64,000 nt of DNA from Bolinopsis microptera (Eukaryota; Ctenophora; Tentaculata; Lobata; Bolinopsidae). The stretch covers positions 8,675,246-8,739,245 of the forward strand of contig NC_087081.1 of NCBI RefSeq assembly GCF_026151205.1. Direction: 5' to 3'. The notes beneath the pieces were generated by a model, which was given only the letters and a program-made list of their open reading frames with translations, was not told where the DNA came from and did no database searches. The number at the start of each line of letters is the position of its first letter. The stretch's first letter is position 1. This document shows positions 41,701 through 53,706 of the stretch, one piece after another. A program made the position numbers and the translations under genes.

Positions 41701-43490
41701 TAGAATAAGTAAGTCAAAGATTTCGTTTTCCCTAATAGAAGTTTCGATAGTAAATAAAAGGAAAAATGTGTCAAAATGTATTTAATATACATTCAATTAA
41801 ATCAAGTGATGCGATTGGCAGAGCACAATCAAATTTTTAGTGTTGCAATTGGCAGAGCACAATATTTTAAATCTTTAACAATCTAATATATAAAAGTTTC
41901 AAAACGCATGATCTGCTCCATTATTTAGACTCCATTAAAGGGGCAGGGATGAGATTGTAGGAGACTTCTGATAGATGGATCTCATGTTTGGTGTCCACCT
42001 TCTTTCCCCGGTACTTAATTAAAAGAATATCCATTTGAGCATATATATTTTTACAATTGGTCAAAATATGGGTAAAAAGAAACAATAAACATATAATAAC
42101 ATTTATTGGAATGCGAGAATTTGTATTGTGGCAGGTGGTTGATTTAAGTGCTCCAAGAAATAATTTTACTTTACAATAGGCAATGATGAGTGGCAGGATT
42201 TTGTAGCCCACTAATAAACATTCATCTTCAAATCTTTCGAAAATGGCATTATCTCATAAAGCAATATATTCTTGGTTTAAAAAGACAACAAAGAAATTTT
42301 CAAAAGAAGCCTATAGAAGAAATTCTGCTTGTGTGCTTGTAAGAAATATCAATCATCTATACGATGGGAGTTGGGACATAAGATTAAAGGCTCATAATGT
42401 TAAGTTATAGAAGTCAAGCACATTGATGAGACCATTTGTTACAAAATAGCTGCTAGAATAATGCATGCCAAATATTCCCTCCTACACCCACAAATTATAA
42501 TGCCTTCCTATCAACGCCTCTAATTTGGTCACTAATCAACCAGACTAGCGTTATGGTGTGTACAAAAGCTACCAGCCAGTACATTCCTTGCCCCGCTAGT
42601 TGATTGTCAAAAAATCATACAGCTCAGAACAAACGGCCATTTACCACTAAGAGCATTATATGTTTTCATTTGTTTAAATTTTATGCTGTAAAATGTGCTA
42701 AAACTTTGATTATTTGTTTAATTGAAAATTGAAAAAAATTGATGCATTTGGGACAAGCCATTAGAACTCACTGTACGGCCTCAAGTAGGAAAAATTGTGT
42801 GCTTCGTCATGGAGATGGTATGTGAGAATTCATAGACCTGTGATCTACAACAATCAATATGTTACCAATGATTTGAATATCTTTGAAAGTGTCAGATCGA
42901 GGATTCAATGAAATCTTATTTGGAGATTTTCACTTTATATCAAAGAATAGGTGATATGATGTTCTATTCTTCATATATGTATTTACAAAAGGTCGTGAGC
43001 ATACAGTCTCAAGTCTACAAACATCATTTCCCGAAACTTGTGGACGATATCAAATTTAAAGCTGGAAAAATATCAGCCAACAATACAATTTGCTTAAATA
43101 GTAAAGAATACGAAAGTTAACATCAAACTAGGCGGTTTGTTTGTTCATAAGTAGTCATTTCTTCTGCATTAGAATTAGCGCTCGATTCATCAGGCTATCT
43201 ATCTATGCATAACAATAAAAATGTATACAAGCTATATTAAAATGACTCTAGATGCATCAATTACCAAATAATTAATTGTTTCAAAATTTATATACTGTGG
43301 TCGTACGTCGATTTTTTAATTCAAAACATGGAAATGGGTAGCGCATGGTCGCGCGCGCAACAATAAGGTCGCATTTGTGATTTCAATATTTTACATGACG
43401 TACGCGTAACGCGCGGACGCAAGCGCGACTAGCAGCGCCAAACGGGATAGAAAATAGCGCGGCTCTATTCAACGTGGTCCCATCGTGAGG
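37061..43490. other. Gene-poor stretch with dispersed repeats
   Basis: Several open frames of 60-126 codons (37266, 38089, 39727, 40006, 42908; minus strand 41921) show no family I recognise. A repeat with ATGACGTAC and AACTAGCAG(A/C)GCCAAACGG(A/G)ATAG occurs at about 40655-40735 and 43393-43475. A hairpin AGTATCTGTGCAGCCC / GGGCTGCACAGATACT lies at 41264-41323. A (CT)n run lies at 39578-39598. Confidence 0.5.
38674..38709 (+). repeat. 36-base poly-G tract
   Basis: Uninterrupted G36 followed by CC-G7-CC-G5. Such a tract can form G-quadruplexes and is also a common place for sequencing error. Confidence 0.95.
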
Positions 43491-44236
43491 GGGAAGCGAT
43501 CCATAATTGGCATCCGTACGGCAAATATAAAGCGGTGTGAAGCGTTCATACACACGTTCATCAAGTTATTCTGTTACACACAATTTTAAGCTTCTTTGTT
43601 AACAATAGCCTCGTGATGCTAAGGAGAATATTTCAACTAATGTTAAGGTTCGCTGAGACCTATTGACGGGACACGTTTTACATTTTCTTATTGTCCTGCT
43701 GGTTTGTTGACCAGCCTCATAGAGCTAACTCTGTGAGGCTGGTCACCATACCAACAATTTATTTCTATATTTTTTACACGCTTACCTAACCAGCTGCAAT
43801 GGTCATATTGATTATCGTGACATAAATGTTATTTATAATGAATCTGGTTAATACATTAAAATCCCAATTTAACGTGGAATTTGGACGTGTCACAGTTCAA
43901 ATTTGAGTGAGCCGCCTTGTCAGGCTGTCAATAGCTGTCTAGGAGCTAGTCGGCTCGTAAATGTAAAAACCGCCTGATATGACCGGTGCCGGGGTTTCTC
44001 ATAATGATCATAGCTCCATACCTCTGTAGCTATTCCCACGATAGAAATCCTATTTTGATTCACGGCCGTAATGAATGGATTTCCAGTAGATTTCATTCGA
44101 AGTCGAATCGCTTCGGGCTTATCTTGATAGCTTTGAGCTATTGTATTTGTAAACCAATTACTCCTCTTCTCACTAACTATCGGACGATTTACGTACTAAA
44201 GTTCGATAACGAAAGTTCGTGGTTTTCGAATGTCAG

Positions 44237-45679
44237 GGTAAAGATACAGTTAAACTGCGAAGGCACAACACCAAACCAACCCTATTCTATCTCCCAAAAA
44301 CAACCTCCTCCTGGTCGGCCATGTCCCTCATCCTGCACTTGACCCCCGCAGAGGTCATAACTTCCCACTTACATCAGTGTCTTCTCACATCAACTGGCAT
44401 CGGCAAGTGGCGACACTGTGTAGACTCAACCCTGAGCTTGATCAGAATCTTCAGTCACAAACCTGACACCGTTTCGGGGCTTTCATTGCGATACGGTTTT
44501 CTGTCAGGTGCCCCAGCAGTCTCTCTTGGACCACCATCTGATCTGACAATCACCCGAGGATACCTGCTAGAGCTAGCAATTTACGACGAGTTAGCTTATG
44601 GCACCTCTGGCTGTTAGGTGAAGTCATAAAGCTCAAACAGCTCTCATCTCCCACTCTCTTTTCCTAGACAGCAGATAAATCCATCTTGAACAATGGGCTG
44701 CATCCTTCCCACAATCTCTGACCAACTTCTTGAGGGCTCTCCCAGTCAGACCAATCTTCCTTGATGCACACTCCAAACTTGCTGCGACCACACCTCTAGC
44801 ACCAACCTCAACAGCAAAGCTGAAACATGACCACCCATTAGCTTGTATTTCTGCTTGTAGACTGTTATACCGATCAAGCTTCAGCTCATGGGATGCAGCT
44901 ATTCTCTTTTCCGACGGTACTGTAAGCTCCCACCAGATTACTCTCTTGGAAGCTTCCGAGAAAAGAACCAAATCTGGTCTTAATCTGGTCGTTGCTATAT
45001 CCGACGGGAATTTCAGCTGCTTATCCAGGTCTGCTAATACTATCCAATCAGTGGCCCCACTCAGAATCCCAAACTCACTGACTTTCGACCTCTTCACCTC
45101 CTTAAACCTCCCTCCTGCTGGAACAAACTCAATGGCTTTCCGAGTGACACAAGAACTCTTCCTCTTGTTGACTCTCCGCTCACAATGGAATTTAACCTGG
45201 TCTGCTATTTGTTTAAGCACCTTATCGTGGCGCCATCGGTATCTCCCTTGACTTCGTGCCACAGGACAACCAGCCAGGATATGCGGCACAGTTCCCAACT
45301 TGTCACCACACAGCTTGCACATCCCATCCTCATCCTCGCTCCACTTGGATGCTAAAGCTGGTGTAACAAGCGTGCCATACACAGCACTAAGCAGAAAACC
45401 GATTAATGAGTCCCCATACTTGAAGAGCGTGTGCCAGCTCATGTCAGTGCCCTGGGAGAAGATGTCAGAAAAGGAGCAGCAGAGGGAGGTGTTGGATAGG
45501 GTTAAGGAGAACATCAGGAAGGAAAGAGAGGTGCAGTTGGGTACGTTGGAGATGCAGTCCAGGTGGGGTAATTGGGGAGAGCTGGTGACAAGGACTGACA
45601 TGAGCTGGCACACGCTCTTCAAGTATGGGGACTCATTAATCGTTTTTCTGCTTAGTGCTGTGTATGGCACGCTTGTTAA
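44237..45679 (-). mobile_element. 5'-truncated, 5'-inverted LINE with restriction-like endonuclease
   Basis: 44237-45447 is the 3' end of the LINE in minus orientation. 45448-45679 is an upstream part of the same LINE in plus orientation (MSEKEQQREVLDRVKENIRK on +). The coding region MSWHTLFKYGDSLIGFLLSA is present in both orientations. This is the signature of twin priming. The C-terminal half is undamaged here: Cys-His finger CKLCGDKLGTVPHILAGC and endonuclease motif RPDLVLF...VIWWELTVPSE. Confidence 0.85.
44633..45446 (-). pseudogene. LINE C-terminus: zinc finger and PD-(D/E)xK endonuclease
   Basis: Open from MSWHTLF to the stop at 44633. In order: CKLCGDKLGTVPHILAGC (C-x2-C-x8-H-x4-C type knuckle), a basic linker, RPDLVLFSEASK, WWELTVPSEKR, KLDRYNSLQAEI, VEVGARGVV. 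The R-P-D ... E-L-T-V-P ... K-x3-R-Y pattern is that of the restriction-like endonuclease of R2/NeSL-type LINEs. It serves here as the intact reference for the damaged copy at 47.8-48.4 kb. Confidence 0.85.
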
Positions 45680-47480
45680 TCAAATTTGTTGATTATCGCG
45701 ATAATTCTCGAAAATTTTCGCGATAATCGATAATGATTTTTGGGAAATTTTTGCCGATAATATCGGTTGGCAACCCTAATCTTGATAGCTTTGAGCAACT
45801 AAAGTTCGTGGCTTTCAAGTGTCACCATACTATAACTACACTAGTGAATTTTATAAATTCATAAGGTAAAACCTACAGGAGGACTGAGGACATGACAATT
45901 AGGGTTAAGTTTGATCCAACTTCCCGAGCTTACCGGGTTTTACCATGTGTCAGGAGCCGTTGGGACGATTATGATGTAAATAGTCCATCCCGGGTTTGAC
46001 CAGGTGACATTTGAATCCACCACTGTAGTATCGGTTGTTATCTATCATACGTTCAATAATCACTGTTCTAACAGTGGCCTGTTACTCTGGTCGGCACCTA
46101 GCTGCTGCATCTGCACGAGATCAAATGAGAAACTGAGAGGGTGCACGTGAACGCTAACAGGGTGCATGTCAGCACATGACTCATGAAGCAAATTCTTAGT
46201 TGCCTGTTTAAATTCCTTCTTCATTTATCGTGTTAGTTGACAATTCCATTTTTAATCAATCTTCAGTCAGAACTTTAAACCAGGGGGAAGCGATCCATAA
46301 TTGGCATCCGTACGGCAAATATAAAGTGGTGTGAAGCGTTCATACACACGTTCATCAAGTTATTCTGTTACATACAATTTTAAGATTCTTTGTTAACAAT
46401 AGCCTCGTGATGCTAAGGAGAATATTTCAACTAATGTTAAGGTTCGCTGAGACCTATTGACGGGACATGTTTTACATTTTCTTATTGTCCTGCTGGTTTG
46501 TTGACCAGCCTCATAGAGCTAACTCTGTGAGGCTGGTCACCATACCAACAACTTATTTCTATATTTTTTACACGCTTACCTAACCAGCTGCAATGGTCAT
46601 ATTGATTATCGTGATATAAATGTTATTTATAATGAATCTGGTTAATACATTAAAATCCCAATTTAACGTGGAATTTGGGCGTGTCACAGTTCAAATTTGA
46701 GTGAGCCGCCTTGTCAGGCTGTCAATAGCTGTCTAGGAGCTAGTCGGCTCGTAAATGTAAAAACCGCCGGATATGACCGGTGCCGGGGTTTTCCATAATG
46801 ATCATAGTTCCATACCTCTGCAGCTATTCCCACGATAGAAATTCTATTTTGATTCACGGCCGTAATGAATGGAATTCCAGTAGATTTCATTCGAAGTCGA
46901 ATCACTTCGGGCTTATCTTGATAGCTTTGAGCTATTGTAGATCAATTGCTCCTCTTCTCACTAACTATCGGACGATTTACGTACTAAAGTTCGATAACAA
47001 AAGTTCGTGGTTTTCGAATGTCAGGGTAAAGATACAGTTAAACTGCGAAGGCACAACACCAAACCAACCCTACTCTATCTCCCAAAAACAACCTTCTCCT
47101 GGTCGGCCATGTCCCTCATCCTGCACTTGACCCCCGCAGAGGTCACAAGCCCATCGGAGCACAAATGAGCGAGAAACGGGGAAGCTTACATCAGTGTCTT
47201 CTCGCATCAACTGGCATCGGCAAGTGGCGACACTGTGTAGACTCAACCCTGAGCTTGATCAGAATCTTCAGTCACAAACCTGACACCGTTTCGGGGCTTT
47301 CATTGCGATACGGTTTTCTGTCAGGTGCCCCAGCAGTCTCTCTTGGACCACCATCTGATCTGACAATCACCCGAGGATACCTGCTAGAGCTCGCGATTTA
47401 CGACGAGTTAGCTTATGGCACCTCTGGCTGTTAGGTGAAGTCATAAAGCTCAAACAGCTCTCATCTCCCACTCTCTTTTC

Positions 47481-47838
47481 ACGGCCAGGTAGCGTAGTTG
47501 GTTAATCATCGGATTTGTAATCGTGAGATTGCGAGTTCGAAACCCACTGCCTGCCTAGTCGTGGGGTGAGTGTCGTCGACATTCAGCTAAAGATCCTGAG
47601 TGGTCTATGCAGCCCCCCGGTCTACTCAGCCGAATATTCGAGAAATCGTGTGTGAGGGTTAAATGAGAAGCTGTCCATTGCAGCGAAGTCTCGGGCGAAG
47701 AAAGTATGGTACACACTACCTTAACCGTCACTGGCCTAATTAAATCCTTCGGCTTCCTGTAATTGGCTAGTTACACTTGTGTAACAATGTGGCTGTTGGA
47801 ATACTCCGAAGTAAAATAAGTGTGAGATAAAAAAAAAA
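47481..47838 (+). mobile_element. Complete tRNA-derived SINE
   Basis: Head GGCCAGGTAGCGTAGTTGG (A-box region) and GCGAGTTCGAAACCC (B-box) spaced as in a tRNA, a body shared with the copy at 31.5 kb, and an A-run tail. Its ends are defined by comparison with the LINE copy at 44.66 kb, which lacks it. The head may derive from a Thr tRNA (ATTTGTAAT as anticodon loop), but this is uncertain. It interrupts the last codons of the LINE frame. Confidence 0.87.
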
Positions 47839-47847
47839 GACAGCAGA

Positions 47848-48413
47848 TAAATCCATCTTGAACAATGGGCTGCATCCTTCCCACAATCTCTGACCAACTT
47901 CTTGAGGGCTCTCCCGGTCAGACCAATCTTCCTTGATGCACACTCCAAACTTGCTGCGACCACACCTCTAGCACCAACCTCAACAGCAAAGCTGAAACAT
48001 GACCACCCATTAGCTTGTATTTCCGCTTGTAGACTGTTATACCGATCAAGCTTCAGTTCATGGGATGCAGCTATTCTCTCTTCCGACGGTACTGTAAGCT
48101 CCCACCAGATTACTCTCTTGGAAGCTTCCGAGAAAAGAACCAAATCGGGTTTTAATCTGGTCGTTGCTATATCCGACGGGAATTTCAGCTGCTTATATCC
48201 AGGTCTGCTAATACTATCCAATCAGTGGCCCCACTCAGAATCCCAAACTCACTTACTTTCGACCTCTTCACATCCTTAAACCTCCCTCCTGCTGGAACAA
48301 ACTCAATGGCTTTCCGAGTGACACCAGAACTCTTCCTCTTGTTGACTCTCCGCTCACAATGGAATTTAACCTGGTCTGCTATTTGTTTAAGCACCTTATC
48401 GTGGCGCCATCGG
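47848..48413 (-). pseudogene. LINE endonuclease region, frameshifted
   Basis: YRWRH...KQIADQVKFHCERRVNKR runs to DLD, where a 2-bp insertion (AT) shifts the frame. KPDLVLFSEASKRVIWWEL and VEVGARGVV follow in the next frame. The last codons are cut off by the SINE. Confidence 0.82.
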
Positions 48414-48415
48414 TA

Positions 48416-50695
48416 TCACCCTTGACTTCGTGCCACAGGACAACCAGCCAGGATATGCGGCACAGTTCCCAACTTGTCACCACACAGCTTGCACATCCCA
48501 TCCTCATCCTCGCTCCACTTGGATGCTAAAGCAGGTGTAACAAGCGTGCCATACACAGCACTAAGCAGAAAACCGATTAATGAGTCCCCATACTTGAAGA
48601 GCGTGTGCCAGCTCATGTCAGTCCTTGTCACCAGCTCTCTCCAATTACCCCACCTGGACTGCATCTCCAACGTACCCAACTGCACCTCTCTTTTCTTCCT
48701 GATGTTCTCCTTAACCCTATCCAACACCTCCCTCTGCTGCTCCTTTTCTGACATCTTCTCCCAGGGCTTCTTCCAATCACCGAAACCAATTCCAGCTCTA
48801 CTAAGAGGTTGCACCATACCTCGCACTGACTCACACACCAAGTCTCTTTCAGCTTCGTGAAGCTGAGCATCTGCCTTCCAAACTCTCCCAGACCGCACCT
48901 GGGGTTGCACCGCTCTGATCAAAGCATCCTGAGATGTTTGATATGACTGCAAGAGACGGCACTTTTCTACTTTCCAAGTGTCGGTTAGGCTGTCGATGGG
49001 GAGAGCAACACTGGATGAATGACTAAACAGGCAAGAGCTACTAAGCGTGTGTCCCACTCCTAGCCATTTTCTGAGATGACTGTTAGTTGTTTGCTCCCAG
49101 CGAGAAACAGTGCTGATCGGGATATCATAAATGGCAAGTGGCCACTTCATCTTTGGAAGGACCATATACTGATACCCCCAACATGTCTGCAGGCCGGTGA
49201 GGGAGCTAAGATCGAGTCTACTGAGGTATGTAATAAGATCCTCGTGTGTTTTCTCGATTATAGCTTTGTCCTTTCCTTCTGCCCGAATCCACCTCCCTAG
49301 AAACTTGATTGGTTTCTCAGATACATTCGGGATCACCTCCCCGCTAAGCTGCAACCTCGCCTGACTACCTTTTGAACTCTCTACAACCCACTCCATTGTC
49401 ACTCCCTTCTGGTAGACTAGTGCCCTAGATTTAGACGACTTAAGCTTGAACCTTGACCACACAACGAACTCCTGATAAACATCAAGCAGGGTTTGCATAT
49501 CTACCATTTTAGCCGTGGTAAGGCAGCTATCATCCATAAACAGCTTAAGGGGTGGTATAGCTGTTCCATCCTTAATGTACTCGACACTCCTATGTACCTT
49601 CATCTTCAAGTACTCATCAGAAAGGTTCATGCATAGCACAAACAAGATCACCGAGATGACACAGCCCATAAATATTCCTATCTCGAACTGCTGCCACTCT
49701 GATGTCACTGTTTTAGAGGAGAATCTTCCGTAAATTTCCGAGAAGTATTTGATTACGATGTTGATAACTTTCTCGGGGATATGATAGAAGCGGAGTGCTT
49801 TCACAATAAGTAAATGTGGAACAGCCCCGTAAGCATTCACCAAGTCTAACCAGACAACACTGAGATCCTTTCTCTTAACTCGAGCATCTTTGAGCACCTC
49901 CCACATAGCTCCAAAGTGCTCTGTACATCCGTGTACACCAGGAACTCCGCCCTTCTGCACTGAGAGATCCACATACCCGTTAGCGACAACAAAGTTGGTT
50001 AATCTCTTCACCAACACAGCGAGGTATATCTTCCCCTGAATGTTTCCTAGCGATATAGGCCGTCCTGTGCTGGATCCAAAATCTCCATCCGCCTTAGGAA
50101 TGTAGATCCCTTCAAAGTACCTACAGTTGTCTGGGTACTCCTCAGCCTTGTAGCCTCCTCTCAGCACATGCCACAAGTTCTGAGATATTCCTGGACACCT
50201 CTTGTACACCGTATACGGGATGCCGTTGTTACCAGGTGAACTCTTACCTCTGGCTTTCTTAACAACCTCGTCGAACTCCTTCTTGGTTATATTCCTGATG
50301 TCAAACCCCACAGTTGGGCTAGGAGCTGCCTCAGGTAACTCATTCAGAACGCCAAGAGGAACTGCCCGACTGGCATCACTATACGTATTAGACAGGTGGT
50401 TGTCTAACTCCTCCTTACTACACTTTAACTCTCCCACAGGGCTTGGTTCAAGAATACCTTTAATAGCCTTGAAAGGATCTCGAGTAAACCCACCTCTCTG
50501 TCTCCTCACTTCTCTCTGCTTCTTCCTCCTTGCCTCTGCTCTTCTCAACTTACACAGCTTCTCTGCCAGGCCTCTAAGCAAAGCATTGAAACCTTCCTTT
50601 ACAGACTGGGAACAAGCTTTCCTGGCTTTCCTCCTCAGCTCTCTCCTCTCAATGACCAACTTATCAATCTCCTCCTGTCTCCTGTTGCAAACCTG
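48416..50695 (-). pseudogene. LINE reverse transcriptase region
   Basis: About 760 codons. RT blocks in order: YFEGIYIPKADGDFG, GRPISLGNIQGKIYLAVLVK, VWLDLVNAYGAVPH (motif A Asp), GIFMGCVISVILFVLCMN (motif B), LKLFMDDSCLTT (motif C with Met-Asp-Asp), SKSRALVYQKG, IKFLGRWI. The C-terminal CKLCGDKLGTVPHILAGC finger is included, then a premature TGA after CPVARSQG where the sister copy has Arg. It would nick and reverse-transcribe at its target when intact. Confidence 0.85.
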
Positions 50696-51171
50696 AGACC
50701 TTTACCTGACTCTGCACCATCAATCACGAGCCCAAACCATTCCACACCTTCATCATACACCGTGTCGCAATGGCTCACCATCTTCTCCTGGAATGGCTTC
50801 CCCTTCTGCTCCTGTCTCACTCTCTTACTAACACTCACATCAAACTCTACCCACCTCTCATCCTTTGCGGCCAGCCACTTCACCTTGGGCTTCTTAGGGG
50901 CAGGTGGGTCAATAGAAGAACTCTTTGAAAGAAGGGTCTGGATATCCCTGGCACTGTGGTTATCGTCCTGGCCAGGTACCTCCACCGAATTTACAGATGT
51001 AACATCTAACGGCTGCTCCCCTTCCCAAGAGCACTTCATCCTTCCTCGATAAATGTTCCTACCCCTTTCCTTTGTAAAGCGCCGACCACACACGCAGCTA
51101 AACTCCTCTGCTACATCAGAATCAGGGGTCGAGAGCTCTCGACTATTTGTATAAGTCCTTTTCTGATTCAT
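50635..51171 (-). pseudogene. LINE N-terminal region with Cys-rich finger
   Basis: 178 codons from the ATG at 51171. FSCVCGRRFTKERGRNIY followed by a further Cys (MKC) could be a small nucleic-acid-binding finger, placed as in R2-type proteins. It runs out of frame near 50700, where the better continuation (QVCNRRQEEIDKLVIERREL) is in another frame. Confidence 0.7.
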
Positions 51172-51454
51172 GGCAGGACGTGGTGGGTGTCCACAAAGCC
51201 TTTATTTTTCACCCGGGCAACTCGTCCCTAAATAGGAACTCCCGGAACCTTAGAGAGGCAGGAGGCGCAGGACCGATGTGGACTGAGGTCTCCGCTCGTT
51301 AAAACCCCATCACACCTCTCTATTGCAGTAACCGCTGCAGGCACGGATCTCAACCCAACCCAGAAGCCAATTCCAAGTGTAGCATCTGTTCAAATCAGGT
51401 GGGCCTTACCCCACGGTAGCTGGCCAATCCCAGCAGTATCATAAAGTAGCATAG

Positions 51455-51812
51455 GGTAAAGATACAGTTAAACTGCGAAGGCACAACACCAAACCAACCC
51501 TACTCTATCTCCCAAAAACAACCTTCTCCTGGTCGGCCATGTCCCTCATCCTGCACTTGACCCCTGCAGAGGTCACAAGCCCATCGGAGCACAAATGAGC
51601 GAGAAACGGGGAAGCCTTAGCTACCGGCCCAAGGACTGCATCACTAGCAGCGAAATACGGATATACCTTCCCTTTTACATGCGTTCAACCGGCACCCGAA
51701 CCACACGCTGTTTCTTAGACATAACTTCCCACTTACATCAGTGTCTTCTCGCATCAACTGGCATCGGCAAGTGGCGACACTGTGTAGACTCAACCCTGAG
51801 CTTGATCAGAAT
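51455..51812 (-). mobile_element. Second REL-LINE 3' region in tandem
   Basis: Matches the 3' UTR of the other copies (GGGTAAAGATACAGTTAAAC ... GACTCAACCCTGAGCTTGAT) but keeps a central segment (about 51616-51720, AGCTACCGGCCCAAGGACTG) that both other copies have lost in different ways. Confidence 0.82.
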
Positions 51813-52805
51813 CTATAATACTATACTAATGAACGTTATAAATTCGAGATCCTGGTGGAACCTACAGCTGGACATGACAAGGATTAAGTTCCCCTAGCTA
51901 ACTGTGAATAAACTTAATGATCACTTCTGCTTGAGCGAGCATGCTGTCTTTTTTACACAAAAAACTCAGTTACAGTCTTTAACGGTGCGAGAGTCTTGGT
52001 AATTTCTTTATCTTAGTCAGTCTCTCCTGCTCCAGTTTTAGATTGCCTAGCTCCAAGTCATCTAAAATTCCGTGCACTGCATCAGTTATCCGGTCATATC
52101 TCTCTAACATAATGCACAGCGAGCTCCAACGGGTTTTTTAGTCTCGTTGCAGTCTGAGTTCCTTTCCGTGCTTCAACAAAACAACACTAACTACGTCTGA
52201 CATACAACTCAAGTTACCTACTAGATGCAATAATGCAACATTTCAATTTTCACAAATTCATACACACATACCATCACACTGAAAATTATGGTAGCATTAG
52301 CACTGGGTTTTAACTTTACAAACTGTGAAAATAGATTCGAAAAATATGTTAAATGTTGGACATTATACCATAATAAATTTTGTTGATTATCGCGATAATT
52401 CTCGAACATTTTAGCGATAATCGATAATGATTTTTGGATAATTTTTGCCGATAATATCGGTTGGCAACCCTAATCTTGATAGCTTTTAGAGTTTAAGCAA
52501 CTAAAGTTCGTGGCTTTCAAGTGTCACCATACTATAAGTAACAGTAGTGAATTTTATAATTTCATAAGGTAAAACTACAGGAGGACATGACAATTAGGGT
52601 TAAGTTTGACCCAATTTCCCGAGCTTTACCGGGTTCTGCCATGGTGCCAGGAAGCCGTTTGCGGACGAATTAATGTAATAGTCCATCCGGGATGACAAGG
52701 TGACATTTGAATCCGCCGCTGTGGTAGTATCGGTTGGTTATCTATCATACGTTCAATAATCACTGTATCCTAACAGTGACCTGTTACTCTGGTCAGACAC
52801 CTCTG

Positions 52806-53590
52806 CTGGCATTTCACCTTCGATTTTTCATTAACACAAATAATCCTTCTTTTTTTAATCTCTGGCCAGCTGCATGCTGGGTTTCAGAATGTGATACCAG
52901 ATCAATATGCTGCGACTAATTGCAGCCAGATCCTATAATTGGATCCAATTACACGCGATAACTTTATTATTCCATATAAGGCCCTGATCAAGTAGCTTGA
53001 GCTCGGAGAACAAGCTCTGGTGACGTTCTTAATCATGTGACCTCAGGCTCATAATCACGTGACCTCAGACCCAATCAATTGGGTTTCGGCCTAGTCAGCC
53101 CTGCCCCTGTCACCCGATCTTGAGATGACCGTACGACACTCGTTGACCCAATAAATGTCTGGAAGGCTAAAAATTGTACATGCCAAAACTCACAATATTC
53201 CTTAAAGAGTTGTGCGAGATGACGATACATAGAGGCCGCAAAATTATGAGGAATACCAGATCCTGGTGGAACCTAAGCGATCCATGACATCACGACAGGC
53301 CCTATGATGACTGACGAACCATATGATGATGATAAGATGATACTTGATAGGTTACATCACCACATATTACGTAACCTCACAGGAAATGGCAACTTTAAAT
53401 GCAACAAATTTAATAATCGATCACAATCTTTAGTTTTTAAAGAGTGGATCCTGTCATCGAACGTGTTCAACTTTTCTTTTACACAAGTTTCCAGTGCGCT
53501 AAGCCAAGGAAACTATAAATATACAATCTATCTGTTATAACATAATTACAAGTAATTATGTAGATATTTAATTATGAGTAATTAATTATA
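52806..53590. other. Gene-free stretch
   Basis: No exon or element that I recognise; two ATCAxGTGACCTCAG boxes near 53030-53070. Confidence 0.5.
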
Positions 53591-53599
53591 CCGTCTCAG

Positions 53600-53706
53600 A
53601 GGTGTTGGGAGGAGACCCAGTGTTTGATGAGCAACCACGACGCAGATTGTGGAGTTGGGTGACAATGCTATCTTCTCTTGTTCCCCTTCAACTTGCTAAC
53701 GTTCAG
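53600..53706 (+). CDS. Possible Ig-type exon (C-E strand type)
   Basis: After TCTCAG the frame EVLGGDPVFDEQPRRR... LWSWVTMLSSLVPLQLANVQ ends in phase 0 at CAG|GTTTAC. Length, phase (1 to 0) and the closing L-x-L-A-N-V-Q copy the pattern of the Ig exon at 14869-14981. Weak or eroded; the surrounding sequence is of doubtful quality. Confidence 0.4.

Larger units (their letters stand above)
43491..46282 (+). repeat. Repeat R, copy 2, carrying a truncated LINE
   Basis: Starts GGGAAGCGATCCATAATTGG and ends CTTTAAACCAGGG, directly joined to copy 3 head-to-tail. The LINE fragment enters at GAATGTCA|GGGTAAAG (44237). R resumes at AAATTTGTTGATTATCGCGA (about 45680), some 560 bp beyond the empty-site position of copy 1, so that stretch of R is missing. 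Confidence 0.82.
47024..51454 (-). mobile_element. Near full-length REL-type LINE (R2/NeSL-like group)
   Basis: Minus orientation. 5' leader 51172-51454, N-terminal finger region, reverse transcriptase, C-terminal finger and endonuclease, 3' UTR to GGGTAAAG at 47024. It is interrupted by a SINE at 47481-47838. A further 3'-UTR-like fragment of the same family (51455-51812) adjoins its 5' end in the same orientation, so the insert is a partial head-to-tail dimer. Damage: frameshift near 50695, nonsense codon (AGA to TGA) near 48414, 2-bp insertion near 48194. Confidence 0.85.
46283..52805 (+). repeat. Repeat R, copy 3, carrying a near full-length LINE
   Basis: Left part 46283-47023 and right part from about 51813 (TATAATACTATACTAATGAA) flank the LINE insert at the site seen empty at 34529. 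The right part after 52380 has many single-base gains and losses relative to copies 1 and 2; the match fades near 52805. Confidence 0.8.

Noticed and set aside
34280-47130. Frame MPGFFIMIIVPYLCSYSHDR conserved in three repeat copies
   Set aside because: Similar at DNA level throughout R, including non-coding parts, and one copy has an internal deletion; no domain recognised.
47494-47556. A functional tRNA gene
   Set aside because: The tRNA-like head continues into a repeat body with an A-run tail; it is a SINE, with mismatched stems.
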